Origin: Limonium bicolor
Taxonomy: Eukaryota > Streptophyta > Magnoliopsida > Caryophyllales > Plumbaginaceae
Reading direction: 5' to 3'
DNA: 64,000 bases
NCBI GenBank assembly: GCA_023374045.1
Contig: CM041779.1
Coordinates: 146,135,485 to 146,199,484, forward strand
Shown: positions 48,650 to 61,200 of the stretch, one piece after another
Numbering within the stretch: the stretch's first letter is position 1
Layout of the letters: the number at the start of each line of letters is the position of its first letter
Translations under genes and position numbers: made by a program
The notes under the pieces: model-generated
Seen by the model: the letters and a program-made list of their open reading frames with translations, nothing else
Told to the model about the DNA's origin: nothing
Databases searched by the model: none

Positions 48650-49652
48650 ATGGCAGCCAACGACCCAATGAGACAGCTTCAGGAGCTCGCTTTGAACCTG
48701 GGTCAGATTGTGCAACGTCAAGCCCCACGAGACAATGTGCCAGAAGATTACACGAAGAGAATTGCCCACTTGAAGCCAACTGCATTAAAGGGGGAGGAGG
48801 ACCCAGTACTGTTGGAGGATTGGCTGCGTGAGTTTGACAAGATCTTCGAGGCGGTCAACTGCCCTGCCAATAGAGAGTCAACGCCGCTGTGTACTACTTC
48901 AAGAGCGAGGCGGACATCTGGTGGTCTGCCAACAGGGATGCTCTTCTGGCGGGACCTGGCTTTGGATGGGAGGCACTGAAGGAGGCCATGCGAAGGCGAT
49001 TCTACCCTGAGCATGTCCGGATGCAGAAATACCTGGAATTCTCTGAGCTCAAACAGCAGGCCCGGAGTGTGAAGGAGTACCACTCCAAGTTCCTAGAGCT
49101 GGCGAGGTTCGCCCGACGATGGTCCCCGATGAGGCGTCGAAGGTGCAGAGATTTGTGGGAGGACTCAACTGGAGTCTCCAGGAGGCTTTGAGCGTGCTGA
49201 CGATACCCACCCTCCAGGACGCATATGGAAAGGCTGCTAACCTGTATAGGGTGCAGCAGAAGAGGAGGGAGGTACAGGCGGGTCAGAAAAGGAAGATGGA
49301 GGACGGGGAAGAGACTCGGAGTCGAGACGACCGACATCAGAGGCCACACCAGGACAAGGGGTGGAGGCCTAACTCAGGTGATGGGAGGAGGTTCGATGTG
49401 AACCAGAGGAATGACCAGAGGCGGAATGATAGGCCCCAGGGGCAGGCCCAGAGAGCAGAGAACGGGCAAAACAGGCACTTCCACTGCAGGAGATGCCACA
49501 AGGATCACCCGGGGAAGGACTGTGAAGGGAACCTGGTGGCGTGCTTCCGGTGTGGCAGGAAGGGCCACAGAGCTTTTGAGTGCTTCCAGGATCCCCAGGG
49601 AGGCTTTCAGCAGAGAGGGAATGACGGAGAGACCGGACCTACAGACCAGTAG
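48650..49652 (+). pseudogene. gag: gag of element B (nucleocapsid/capsid), frameshifted
   Basis: The start ATG at 48650 gives MAANDPMRQLQELALNLGQI. The capsid-like core (DWLREFDKIFEAVNCP; YYFKSEADIWWSANRD; FYPEHVRMQKYLEFSELKQ; SVKEYHSKFLELARFA) is spread over two frames, with shifts near 48880 and 49115. The third part has VQRFVGGL and a zinc knuckle, CFRCGRKGHRAFEC (CX2CX4HX4C), preceded by a second cysteine motif (CRRCHKDHPGKDC). The first frame stops at 49650-49652. A Gly/Asn/Arg-rich linker leads to the protease. It would form the virus-like particle and bind element RNA. Confidence 0.85.
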
Positions 49653-49833
49653 ACCCCTAGTCTCGAGGTAGAGACCAGCATCAGGCCCAGAATCAGCGAG
49701 GGGATGCTCCCCAGCGTGGCAATGGCGGGGGTGGAAACGGAGGTAACCGAGGTCCAGGGGAGAACCGAGACAATAGCAGAGCTCCGGGGAGGATTAATGT
49801 TATGATTCGGGCCGAGGCAGAGCCGAAGCAGAG

Positions 49834-50290
49834 GTGTTAGCAGGTACCTTTTCTGTTCATGGTACTTCAGCTCGTGTTTTGTTCGATACTGGAGCTTCAT
49901 ATTCTTTCATTTCTGAGAAATTTGCTAAGAAATTGGGTCTAGAAACTTGTAAGACTTCTACCATAGCAGTATCTATATCCTTGGGGCGGGTTATTTCTTG
50001 TAATCATGTATTGAAGGATGTGGGGGTAGACATAAAAGGGGAAACTTTTGTAACTGACCTGATCCAGTTCGTCCTCCCCGACTTCGACATATTTTGGGGA
50101 TGGACTGGCTAAGCAAGTATAAAGGGAAGATCGATTGTGGAGAGCAGAAGATCATCCTGAGAGGACCAGCGGGCCGAAGAGTCTCCTATAGTAGCATGAA
50201 GAAGAAACCGGGAGTAAAGATAGTCTCAGCTATGTCAATTCTCTCCCAAATGAAGAAGGGACAGCAGGCATACCTCTGTCATGTCCAGGA
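49834..50290 (+). pseudogene. Aspartic protease region of element B
   Basis: LFDTGASYSFIS (about 49877-49912) carries the catalytic DTG of retroviral-type aspartic proteases. DFDIFWG then a shift near 50097 leads to GMDWLSKYKGKIDC, the conserved ILGMDWL block. The protease would cut the polyprotein. It is interrupted by the single frameshift. Confidence 0.8.
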
Positions 50291-51205
50291 TTTGAGCCGA
50301 GCGCCGAGCCCATTAGAAGAGATCCGGGTGGTGAATGAGTTCCCTGACGTCTTTCCAGATGAGATTCCTGGTATGCCGCCAGACAGGGAGGTGGAGTTCA
50401 GCGTCGACCTTGTGCCAGAGAGCAGCGCCTATCTCCAAGGCCCCATACCGTATGGCGCCATCAGAGTTAAAGGAACTGAAAGTCCAATTGGAGGAGTTAC
50501 TGGAGAAGGGATACATCCGCCCTTAGTGTATCGCCGTGGGGAGCTCCTGTCTTGTTTGCAAAGAAGAAGGACGGGAGCATGAGGCTGTGCATAGACTACC
50601 GGGAGCTGAACCAGATCACTGTGAAGAACCGGTATCCCTTGCCCAGAATCGACGACCTCTTCGACCAGCTTCAGGGTGCAGGAATCTTCTCCAAGATAGA
50701 CCTGAGGTCGGGATACCACCAGTTACGTGTTGCAGAGAAGGATATCCCGAAGACGGCCTTCAGGACAAGATATGGGCATTTTGAGTTTTTGGTGATGCCC
50801 TTTGGATTGACGAATGCGCCGGCAGTCTTCATGGACCTCATGAACCGGATCTTCAATCCTTATCTAGACCGTTTTGTGGTGGTATTTATAGACGATATCC
50901 TCATCTACTCCAAGGATGAGGAAGAGCACGAGGAGCACCTGAGATCCGTCTTACAGATTTTGAGAGAGCAGCAGCTTTACGCCAAGCTATCTAAGTGTGA
51001 CTTTGGGTTGGACCGAGTGGCATTCCTAGGCCACATCATCACCAAGGACGGGATTTCAGTGGATCCGGCCAAGATCCAAGCAGTAAAAGAGTGGCCAAAA
51101 CCGAGCAATTTGACGGAGGTTCGTAGTTTCTTGGGTTTAGCGGGGTACTACAGACGTTTTGTGAAGGATTTCTCAAAGATAGCTAGACCCCTCACAACCT
51201 CATGA
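50291..51205 (+). pseudogene. Reverse transcriptase of element B
   Basis: The connecting segment [21 protein letters not shown] and [13 protein letters not shown] run to GYIRP at 50523, where an extra base creates a stop. The next frame carries [46 protein letters not shown] and the catalytic [11 protein letters not shown] (about 50881-50913). The thumb/connection region has [15 protein letters not shown] and [13 protein letters not shown]. The aspartates of the active site are intact. Breaks at about 50390 and 50523 prevent a single product. Confidence 0.9.
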
Positions 51206-51940
51206 AGAAAGTGACCAAGTTTCAGTGGGATGATGACTGCGAGGAGGCGTTTCAGACATTGAAGGAAAGGTTGACCACAGCCCCAGTGTTGACCTTGCCT
51301 TCAGGGACAGACGGATTCGAGGTTTTCAGCGATGCTTGGGGTGTGTCTTGATGCAGCATGGGAAAGTCATAGCCTACGCATCGAGACAGCTGAAGGAGTA
51401 CGAGACCAGATACCCGACGCACGACCTAGAGCTTGCAGCAGTAGTCTTCGCTCTGAAGATTTGGAGGCATATTTGTATGGAGTTTCCTGCAAGATCTACA
51501 CCGACCACAAAAGCCTCAAGTACATCTTCACCCAGAAGGAACTAAATATGAGGCAGAGGAGATGGTTGGAACTGATCAAGGACTATGATTTGGAGATCTT
51601 ATATCACGAGGGGAAATCTAACCTAGTGGCCGATGCTCTGAGTAGGAAGAAAAGTCATTCTGTGAATTCGATGTGGGTTCTTCCAGACGAGCTAGTTCGT
51701 GACTTTGAGAAGCTGAACTTGGAAGTGATGGAGGCGGGAGGAGTAGAGCGTGAGGTGAGGTTGTACCATATGAGTGTCTTTTCCGACGTTTATGGGGAGA
51801 TACTCAAGGGACAGCCTGGTGATGCGAAGTTGGAGCGCATCAAGGAGAAGATGAAGGAGGGGAAAGCTGAAGGGTTTGAGACCCACAGTGACGGCAGTCT
51901 GAGGTTTAGAGGCCAATGGTGGTACCTCAGGGGTGCGTAG
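51206..51940 (+). pseudogene. RNase H region of element B
   Basis: FSDA (about 51328), [22 protein letters not shown] (51372-51437), [11 protein letters not shown] (51498-51530) and [10 protein letters not shown] supply the expected acidic residues and the end of the domain. Frameshifts lie near 51345 and 51465. The segment to 51940 is the tether to integrase. It would degrade the RNA strand during reverse transcription. Confidence 0.85.
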
Positions 51941-53274
51941 AGGTAAAGGAGAGACTGATGAGGGAGGCTCATAATACTCCCTATTCAGTTCATCCAGGTG
52001 GTGATAAGCTGTATAAGGATCTAAAGAAGATGTTTTGGTGGCCTAAAATGAAGAGGGAAATCACGGAGTTTGTGTCAAGATGCCTTACCTGTCAGAAGGT
52101 CAAATTCGAGCACAAGAGGATGGGAGGTTTATTGCAGCCGTTAGAGGTTCCAAAGTGGAAGTGGGACTCCATTTCCATGGACTTTGTAATGGGTTTACCA
52201 CCGGCGAAGGGAGGAGTTAATCAGATTTGGGTGATAGTGGACCGACTCACTAAATCTGCACGGTTTATACCCATGAAGAAGACGTGGTCCATGAGCCATT
52301 TGGTGGATGCCTACATCAGAAATGTGGTAAGATATCACGGGGTACCTGAGACCATCATTTCAGACAGAGACTCGAGGTTCTTAGCTCATTTCTGGCAGCA
52401 ATTTCAGAAGGCGATGGGCACCAAGTTGAAGTTGAGCACTGCGTTCCATCCAGCCACCGATGGTCAGACAGAGAGGACCATCCAGACCTTGGAGGACATG
52501 CTTCGAGCATGTGTGATGGATTTCCAGGGTTCGTGGGCTTATATGCTACACCTGATAGAGTTCTCTTATAACAACAGTTACCACACCAGCATCAAGATGG
52601 CTCCTTATAAGGCTTTATATGGAAGGAAGTGTAGGACACCGCTATGTTGGAGCGACATTAGTGAGACTGTTGTTCTGGGACCTCAGTTGATAGAAGAGAC
52701 TATGGAGCAAGTCCGGATGATTCAGAGACGAATGAAGGCAGCCCAGGACAGGCAGAAGTCCTATGCCGATCTCAAGCGCAGACCAGTTGAGTTCGAGGTG
52801 GGAGACAGAGTTTTCCTGAAAGTATCACCCGTGAGAGGAGTAACCAGGTTTGGAAAGAAAGGGAAGCTCAGTCCCAAGTTCGTTGGACCCTATGAGATCT
52901 TGGAGAGGGTTGGAGAAGTGGCATACCGGCTAGCGCTTCCTTGTGAACTGGAGAAAGTTCACAACGTCTTCCATGTATCCCAGCTGAAGCGGTATGTTCC
53001 CGACCCTCTGCATGTGTTGCAGCCAGAGGTCTTGGAGCTGGAGCAGAATCTATCCTATGAGGAGTACCCCATCAGAGTAATGGACACTAAAACCAGGGAG
53101 ACACGATCGAAGTCCATCAGTATGGTCAAGGTCTTATGGTCTAATCATGGAACCGAAGAGGCTACATGGGAGGTAGAGGAGGAAATGAGGAAGAAATACC
53201 CACAGCTTTTCGATCAGGTAACCGCTCGAGACAGTAATTCGTTTAGCAGTTTTCGCTTTGTGGATGAGTTTTAG
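51916..53274 (+). CDS. Integrase with C-terminal chromodomain of element B
   Basis: An open frame of 452 codons, uninterrupted to the TAG at 53272. It contains the HHCC zinc finger ([11 protein letters not shown] ... RCLTCQKVK) and the catalytic triad in [23 protein letters not shown] and [17 protein letters not shown]. Then come the GPY-like module ([27 protein letters not shown]), [13 protein letters not shown] and a chromodomain-like tail ([37 protein letters not shown]). In chromoviruses the tail steers integration to certain chromatin. The frame is read as the end of the gag-pol polyprotein, so the first ATG is not a real start. Only the upstream breaks stop it being made. Confidence 0.9.
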   Translation: MVVPQGCVEVKERLMREAHNTPYSVHPGGDKLYKDLKKMFWWPKMKREITEFVSRCLTCQKVKFEHKRMGGLLQPLEVPKWKWDSISMDFVMGLPPAKGGVNQIWVIVDRLTKSARFIPMKKTWSMSHLVDAYIRNVVRYHGVPETIISDRDSRFLAHFWQQFQKAMGTKLKLSTAFHPATDGQTERTIQTLEDMLRACVMDFQGSWAYMLHLIEFSYNNSYHTSIKMAPYKALYGRKCRTPLCWSDISETVVLGPQLIEETMEQVRMIQRRMKAAQDRQKSYADLKRRPVEFEVGDRVFLKVSPVRGVTRFGKKGKLSPKFVGPYEILERVGEVAYRLALPCELEKVHNVFHVSQLKRYVPDPLHVLQPEVLELEQNLSYEEYPIRVMDTKTRETRSKSISMVKVLWSNHGTEEATWEVEEEMRKKYPQLFDQVTARDSNSFSSFRFVDEF

Positions 53275-53293
53275 CTTCGAGGGCGAAGCTTTC

Positions 53294-53310
53294 TTTTAAG
53301 GGGGATGAGA
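53294..53310 (+). other. Polypurine tract of element B
   Basis: TTTTAAGGGGGATGAGA abuts the right LTR. Confidence 0.8.
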
Positions 53311-55854
53311 TGAAATACCCGGGAATTTGAAGTTAGGAGTACGATAATATATAGTCAGAATAATGAGTCCGAGTTAGTAATATAGTGGCCCAGGGAAACT
53401 AACGATACTCCTAAATTAACTTATTTCCTCTTCCTAGAAATTTCTCTCCACATGTATTCATTTTAAATACATAGAGTTCTAATTCAAATTGACCTCCTCT
53501 TAGCACTTAATTAATTTCTAGAATTCAAATCTGATTTTACTTCCTATTAGTAATGATCTCTAATTATCGAGTTCAAATCCCTTTTGACTTCTCCAAATTT
53601 ATTTATATATATTTTGTTATTAGCATTCTAGAACTCTCTCTAACACAATTATAATTCCCTTGCTAGAACTATTGTTTTACTTTATTTAATTTATTTCAAT
53701 TCAATCTCTTTCCTACTTCCAAGTAAATGTTTATTAATTATCTTCCTAGATTTTCTACTCCATCCTTATCTAGCTACAACGATCTACTTTCTCAACAATA
53801 TTCAAACTAGAAAACTATTTCTGAATTTCTAAAAGAATGTTGTTGGAGATTTTATTTTCCTTCCTGAGGTTCTCTCAACGTTATGTTGCTGTATAGGTTC
53901 TCTAAAAACAAATTGCAATGTTAAGTATTTATTTTGAGATAGTAATCATTAACTATGTTTAACAATATAGATTTCCCTTATTCCCCTATAATTTACTTAT
54001 TTATATAACGACCTTCCCCCTACGCTCTACCTTCACCACGACGCTTCTACGTTCTGCCTTACCAAAACTTATTCACGTATCTTCTTCCTTGAGTTCTTAT
54101 AATTCACGTTCTTCATTCTACCTTCGGCGTTCTTCATTCTACCCTTGCTGGATCGTTTCCCTTGGTGCCAATTAGGAGCTTTGTTGGGTAATGTACTCTA
54201 CTTAGTTACTTAGTTATCTATTCGTTGTTCGACGAATTCTAATTGTTAATCTTGGTTACCTAGACGCCGATATTGTTGACGAGTGCTATCAATAGTTCGG
54301 AGCAGTTGGGTTCTTGAGGGATTTGGTTGTTCCAGGTAAATTCTATGCTCAATGGTTTTGATTGTGGTTTTGCGAAATAATTGGAAAGGGTTCGTTGTGC
54401 TTTGTCTCGGTTGTGATTTGAGGATTTGGGATTCTTCCCACGTTTTGGAATTGAGGAATTGGATTGAGATTGTGGTGTTGTAGTTGTGATTTTTTGGGAG
54501 TCTTTCACAGGTTGTATTCTGTTGTTTGGGAGCCCATAGGTGCTCCCCATTATTGATATTATTTGCGCTGCACACATTGTTGCAGTTAAGCTCTATGATC
54601 TACTCTATGTTACTGCTGTTTCATAGGGGGTGTGCACACTTAAGGACTTAGGGTGAGGTGGTTGTTTGACGGTCCCATAGGTGACTGTCCGAATTGTTGT
54701 TTGGGTCCCATAGGTGACCCCGTGTTCGGAATTATGGTTATTACTTCCTGTTGAAAGCTCCCTACTGCAGTTTCGGTATCGATATGTTTTCTGGAAATTC
54801 ATTAACTATTCAGTAAACCTTCTCATCTGATTGTTAAAGGCAATTGTGTTCTAAAATGTATTTTACAGCTTGAGGTGGAATTTACTCAGTTTTTCTGATT
54901 TGTGTGATCCTTTCTGTGTTTTTGTCTATGTTTTATGATCGCAGGCATTGATGACTAATTGTGGGACCGGGACAGCGAATCACTTAGTTTACGGATCACG
55001 TATTAATAAGGCGACATTTGAATTTCAGTGTTTATGAGATGTTGTTATGTTCTCAAGGTTTTTTCATTAGATGTTATTTTCTTCCGGGTAACCTGAAAGT
55101 TAACTTTGGTTTTTAGTGTTGTTTAGTTCATTAGCCTGAGCACCCATGGAATTGGGTGTGGCGGTAATGCCCTGGACGTTTTGAGATCCGCTGCTATATT
55201 AAAGGTTATGTGCACTCGAATTTTTGGTTAACTAAGTTACTCTGATTATTATTTACCAAGTTGTGGTTGAATTGGTCTAGTTGCACTCGTTTGTTGTGGT
55301 TGTCTTATTAATGATTTCTTCTGTTCGAAAGATTCTCTTGTGTTAATATGTTTTACATAAGTGTTTCTAACGGTTTTTGGGTTCTATTTCTGCATTTAAA
55401 ACTGCATTTAAGGACCTGTCCGAACGTCCGTCCGGACATCAATGTTCGGACAGGCCCCGAAAGTTTCAAGTGTTTTCTTTGTTTGGCTGTGTCCGAACTT
55501 ATGTCCGAACTTCTAAGTTCGGACATCATGCGAGGACGGGTCAGCTTGCAAGTCTCGACGTATGTCCGAACTTGCAAGTCCGGACCAATGTTCGGACCAC
55601 GTAAGGATTTTCCGGAGTTTTAAAGTTCCACTTGTGTCCGAACTTCGAAGTCCGGACACAAGTTCGGACATTTGTTCTTCCGCAGTCTATGTCTCTTCGG
55701 CTTGTGTCCGAACTTGCCATGTCCGGACACAAGTTCGGACCGACTCTGTTTTGCTCTTTTAGGACTTGTTTGGAGTCCGTTTTTAATGCCGTTTGCGCCG
55801 CTAGATTTGTATTTTCGTAAGCTATGTTTTGAGGTAAAAATCCAGGGTGTTACA
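53311..55854 (+). repeat. Right LTR of element B
   Basis: 2544 bp. It is near-identical to the left LTR, with many one-base differences in run lengths. It carries an additional stretch near 55240-55300 (TTGGTCTAGTTGCACTCG region) and one more GTCCGAACTT unit near 55490-55510. A TATA-like box lies near 54000. Confidence 0.9.
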
Positions 55855-57270
55855 AAGCCTTTAAAGAGAAGAAAGTATTCTAAGGTATGCAAGTCCATGA
55901 CGGAACTTATTACTTGTATGATGGATTTAAGAGTTGAAATGATTGATGGATATAATTATTAGACAGTATGCGCCTAGATGTGTTAATAAGAATTTACCTT
56001 TTATGCCAAGAGGAAAAACTGGCTTCCCCGCTTGATGATTCGATCAAAGGAATATTGTTCCGGGATTTGGGAATACACTATATTCGAGTATAGGTTATAA
56101 CAGATATTGGATTAATAGTATAGTGGTCAGAGAAAAAATGTAGTACTCACCACGTCCAAAGTTTGATAAGATAAAATTTGAAAATGGCAATTATGTGATT
56201 GTTTGATATTTGACGTGGGAGGTCGAACTTGATCCTGGTCAGATCAAGGGAAAACCAAACACAAAATGGTGTGGAAGGATAGTTCAACACTGACGCTGAC
56301 CCGTCAGGGTTGGATGATTCCTGAGACTCCTTACAAGTGGTCACAAATATTTCTGTGATAAGTAAGTATTTATTCCTAATTTTAATATAATTTTTTTTTT
56401 AATGAAGTATATGAGTTGTGGGAGGTGTAAGTTAAGAGTTAAAGTTGTCTAGGTTACCCGTGGAAATTAAATAGCTAAAACAACTCCGCATATGTCGGGA
56501 AAATAATCATTTATGAGGGAAATACTAACTATTATTATCCCATGAACTATGTTAATTAATTAAATATGAGATCAAAAGAAAATTACCTATAATGAAAGTA
56601 TTATCTAGCTACCTTATGAGTTATGGCCAAATTGCCATCTAGAAGGAAGGAACGACTTCCATGTCTTTCTTTATGAATTCAACCCAATATATTAAATGGG
56701 AACCTACCTATAAACATGGTAGAATATAAAGAGTATAAACATTATACTAACACTCACATGAGTTGATTCACAACCGCAAGGACATGTTTAATTGAGAGGA
56801 AACTACACCTTGTTAGAAACCTTAACAGGAACCCTACTGTGGTATACCTGATGAACAGACGATAGTAATCGTGTATATATTACGAACAATTAGTGAGTCA
56901 ATAATATCAAGAAATACTTCTATAATATACATAAGATGCACGGCTTGACCGTGGCTCAGACTTTACATTGAGAACGAAAGCCGTATATGGCGGCAGTAAA
57001 CTCAAATACCAGAAGCACAAGATGATAACCTAAAGATACGGATTATAAGTATGCCCCAATATTAATACAAGACACGAGCGCCGACGATTACAACTAGAGG
57101 CGATTAATGAAAGTGCGTTATACACAAATAGTTTAAACAAGCCATAAAATAGTATTGGCAATTTACAAGATAGTAGATCACCTTCACCCATACATACGGG
57201 ATTCAAATATAAAAGCATACTAATGCACTAGAGAACATGTCAAAGACTACACAGATTCTTGAGGGCTATA
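55855..57270. other. Unrecognised decayed DNA between element B and the element A remnant
   Basis: No domain motif is readable in any frame. By position it should be interior of element A (polymerase to integrase), but the sequence is too diverged for me to confirm it. Confidence 0.35.
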
Positions 57271-57763
57271 CCTCGTAAACGGACAGAAGTCATATACTGA
57301 CATCCATAGGAGAGACCTCGAGTTCGCAGTAGGCGATCGAGTCTTCCTTAGAGTTTCACCTATGAAGGGAATTTTTAGATTAGGGCAAAAGGGCAAGCTT
57401 AGCCCGAAGTATGTAGGACCGTACCTTATTACGGAGCGAGTGAGCCCATTAGCCTACAGATTAAACTCATACGTTAAGCTAGGGAGAGTGCACAATGGGT
57501 TTCACATTTCTCAGCTAAAGCAATATGTGCCTCACCCATTACATAACTTAGAGCCCGAGACACTCGAGTTAGATCCTGCACATAGTTATGAGGAGACCCC
57601 AGTTCGCATATTAAAATCCAAGACTAGAGAAACCAGGAACAAGATCATTAGAATGGTCAAAGCTCTGTGGTAACCACGACATTGAGGAGGCGACATGGGA
57701 GTTAGAAGACTCCATACGAGACAAGTATCCAACAATTTCTTTTTCGTTTTGTGTATACAAGTA
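57271..57763 (+). pseudogene. Integrase C-terminus and chromodomain remnant of element A
   Basis: The plus frame reads QKSYTDIHRRDLEFAVGDRVFLRVSP, GQKGKLSPKYVGPYLITERV, RVHNGFHISQLKQYVPHPLHNLEPE and PVRILKSKTRETRNKIIRMVKALW, matching the same region of element B. After a frameshift at about 57670 it continues NHDIEEATWELEDSIRDKYP, the chromodomain end. It is clearly related to B but much diverged, so element A is a separate, older chromovirus copy. Confidence 0.85.
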
Positions 57764-57891
57764 GGGGTACGTGGGCGTAACCCTTTTTAGGGGGGTAGAG
57801 CACCACATGCGACTTGCATATCTGCAGTCCATATTGGTTTCGTGTATGATTATTTGTGTTTGTTTGTTGCGCATGTGTGCAATTAGTTAGA

Positions 57892-58025
57892 TGGTTATGT
57901 CCTATGTGACATTTGGTTGGTTATTATATGTCCTATGTGACATTTGGTGATTAATGATATGTCCTATGTGACACTTGAATGATTATTTGTGTGTTCTATG
58001 TAACACTTGGATGTTTATGGAAGCA
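57892..58025 (+). repeat. ~33-bp tandem repeat upstream of the element A polypurine tract
   Basis: TATGTCCTATGTGACATTTGG recurs four times (about 57896, 57928, 57959 and 57992), spaced 31-36 bp. The last copies read GTGACACTTGA and GTAACACTTGG. It lies in the untranslated 3' interior. Confidence 0.85.
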
Positions 58026-58254
58026 CTTAATTACCTTACAGTATTTACCAAGTTATTTGTGTTACGATTATATTGAATGTCATAAGTAAGGCTATGTATA
58101 TGTATGAATTGCATACACTCGGATTACAGATGGAATGTAGAGGTGTCACTATAGTATTGACACCCAGGAATGGTAGACATACAGGGAATAGATACGAGGA
58201 ACTTGATTCCATAGTATATGTAAGTATAGGTTATGACTTTGGGACGAAGTCCTT

Positions 58255-58269
58255 TTAAGGGGGGTAGAC
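58255..58269 (+). other. Polypurine tract of element A
   Basis: TTTAAGGGGGGTAGAC directly precedes the TGAAATACCCC LTR start. A second AGGGGGGTAGAGC lies upstream near 57788, possibly a duplicated tract. Confidence 0.75.
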
Positions 58270-61200
58270 TGAAATACCCCTAACGTTTAAATATTTAAAT
58301 AAGGTAAATAAGTATTATTTAGGGGATTATTAAACCCTGAGAAAAGTATATAAACACTTAAGCGTTAAGACGCACCAAACTCCTTAAGGTCAGAAACGAG
58401 CGTTAAAAGCCCGACCTTAAGTTAAACAATTATATAAGCTATGGACATTACATGAATTTAACCAAGGATCATTTTATGATCTTTAAGATGCAAGTTCTCA
58501 GTTAGAACTGAATAAAATACAATATACCGGGAGTTCCCTTAAGGGCCCCTTAAGGCCCGAAAGTCCCGAAAATACCTTAGTAAATAAAGCAAAGCATTAC
58601 ACCTTGTTCTAAATATACAATAACACTCTAATGAACATTTGAGATGAAGTTCTCAAGATAAATTCTCAGTTAAAGGCAAAGTTCTCGGAAGTTCCCTGTG
58701 AGCCCCATAAAGGCCCGGGAATGCCTAGCAGGAGTGCCAAGGTGGCACGAACCCCTATATAAATTATTCTTAGAGTTCCTAAAATCATTATTAATGATTC
58801 TAAAGATAATTCCCAAGCTACTTCCTCAAAAATAAACAAAGAGCTCGAGGGGAATTTCTTAACGCTCCTTTTACCCCGGGAGTGTCCCGCGAGCCCGAAA
58901 ATTGAGTTACAGTTTATATAACCGCATACAACTTAATGTAACACCTTAATATATTATTATTGACTATAAACAATGTCAATAAACACTTGGAACTCATAGC
59001 GACTAATTAATTCCTAGAAAAATTCTTAAAGCACAAAAACGCACCTTCGGGTGTCCTGAAAATGCGTTTTACGCAAATACCTTGAAGCTTTTGAGGAGCC
59101 ACGAGTTAGTAATCTTAAAGTGGGAAAATTGACCATCTAAATTAATTGATGGTAGTACTAAACTCATAGTACAAGTGGGGGCGATTTTGGGATAAAAAGG
59201 TACCTAAAATCAGCATTTTTACCTTAAAACTTTCATCTTTTACCATAATAAAATGTACCAATTAAATGCTGGAACCTATTACACATATAGTATGGTCTTA
59301 GTACAATATAGTGTAACAAAAATCAAATGAAAAATAAATCCCAATTGATCCCTATGGCATGCGTTAAAATGGGTATTAAATGGGTAGATTTTGACAAAAA
59401 ATATTGTCTTATGCTAATGTGACTCACCTAGCATATATTATATGATGATGTAACAATTAATTCAGTCAAATGAAGCTCCTCCATACGTGTACCTGCAAGA
59501 TAACAAGGGAGATTAGATTAACAAAAGTCATAAGAATCAAATTACATAAAATGACAAGGCCTAGGACTACTTTATACTAGTTGCAAGAATCAAACAAAAC
59601 TAGTGTCTATGGCCTCATATACTACACGATTTTGATAAGGAAAAGAAGGGGCTGGATTGCCATACTTTAGTCTAAATTATACAGCACCTAACTAGCAAGA
59701 TTCCTTGCCTAACACAAACAAAAATTAATTGTCTCCAAACAACACTAATGTCCGATTTTGAGCATAGAAAAGAAGTCTAGTTGCTGTAAAATAATTGGAC
59801 TAAGACATCAACTGATTAGCTAGCATGTTCTTATGTCTTAAAGACAAAGAAAAATCGGTTGTCTATATGCTCAATGCATTACCGAAATGATAAGAAAGCA
59901 AGGCAATAATAACATGGGATTAGCTTAGAAAATTCAAAGGAGACATATACCTACCTGTTCCTTGTCTTATAGTTACTACTAGCAATCAAAGACTTCATAA
60001 TTCTTCCACCCAGCCGTATGGCTATGCTAAATGGAGTGACTTTAGTAGTCAATAATGAGATCAAATGATCAAACAAATCATAGAATAATGACAATATTTC
60101 CAAGTTGATTCCTTACATTCCAATGCCTTATTTCCCTTACGTGAGGCTCCATTTCTTTCTTGCCCAGCCCTTGGCCGATTGTGTAAGTGTTTCCTTTCCT
60201 CTATTTTCTTCTTCTTCTCCTAGATTCAAGCTCCAACAATGGAGGTTTAAGTTCTAACTCCATTTTATGTCAAAATTCCTAGCTAATTCTACAAAGCAAG
60301 AATCAAGTAGCAGATCTGTTCAAGAGGTCTGACTTCGGGAGAGATTCTGGAATTTTCAGTAAGTTATCTCGAAATCTTCCCAACATCAAACTTGTTCCTC
60401 TTCGAATTAGATTTCCATACATATAAGGATCATTAATTTTCATGGTGTATTCAGTTCTGGGTGAACAAAAGAAGGCGAAGTGGTTCACAGTAGAGAATCT
60501 GTTCAGTAGGTCTCAGTTCGGGAGTTATTCTGAATTTTCCGTAAGTTTTCTCAAAATCTTCTCAACACCAAAGTTGTTCCTCTTTGAATTAGATTTCCAA
60601 CCATATAAGGATCATTAGTTTTCGTGGTCATTTCAGTTCTAGGTGACAAAAACCGCAGAGAGTGTGCAATCTGGAATTTTCGGTAAGATATGGTGATCCT
60701 TATCTTCCTCCATATGGTGTCTATAATTAGTGCCGAATTCTAGAGTTTCTAAACCTATATTCTCTTCATTATTTCATGAAGGAAACTTGGATCTACAATC
60801 TTCACAAGGTGTATCAAAAATACCTTGATAAATTCCTAAGGTAAACTATTGTAAAATTACTCCAAATATTATTTATAAATCCTTGTTAGAAGTCTAACAA
60901 ATGGATCTCCTAAATATAATTAAGGAGCCGAAACTTGTTCATCAAGATAGCATTGGAGAGCTTGGAATTCAAAGAAAAATCAAGTACAAGAATTGTCTTG
61001 ATTTAAGGGGTAAGTTTATATATATAAGGTTTATTAAGTTTAAGTTTGATTTAAGCTTCAAACTTTGGTATAAAAATTATGTACAACCTCTAAATAAATT
61101 AGGGCCGAAAATACTATAGGGTATATTGTCAAGAAACTAATTTATAACATATAAGGTAAGGTTATTACCTTAAGGTATATATTTGGGTCACAAAAATTAA

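Larger units (their letters stand above)
45720..55854 (+). mobile_element. Tekay-like chromovirus LTR retrotransposon B (10.1 kb)
   Basis: LTRs at 45720-48241 and 53311-55854 are almost identical, begin TGAAATACCCG(A/G)GAATTTG and end GGGTGTTACA. Order inside: tRNA-iMet primer site, gag, protease, reverse transcriptase, RNase H, integrase, chromodomain, polypurine tract. The chromodomain and polyprotein layout indicate the Tekay (Del) chromovirus clade. LTR similarity says recent insertion. The flanking pentamers (ATAAT, AAGCC) do not match, so no target duplication is present. The coding region has several single-base frameshifts, so the copy as written is not autonomous. Confidence 0.9.

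Noticed and set aside
48748..49349. Long minus-strand frames under gag
   Set aside because: Antisense shadows of the gag coding sequence with no known family.
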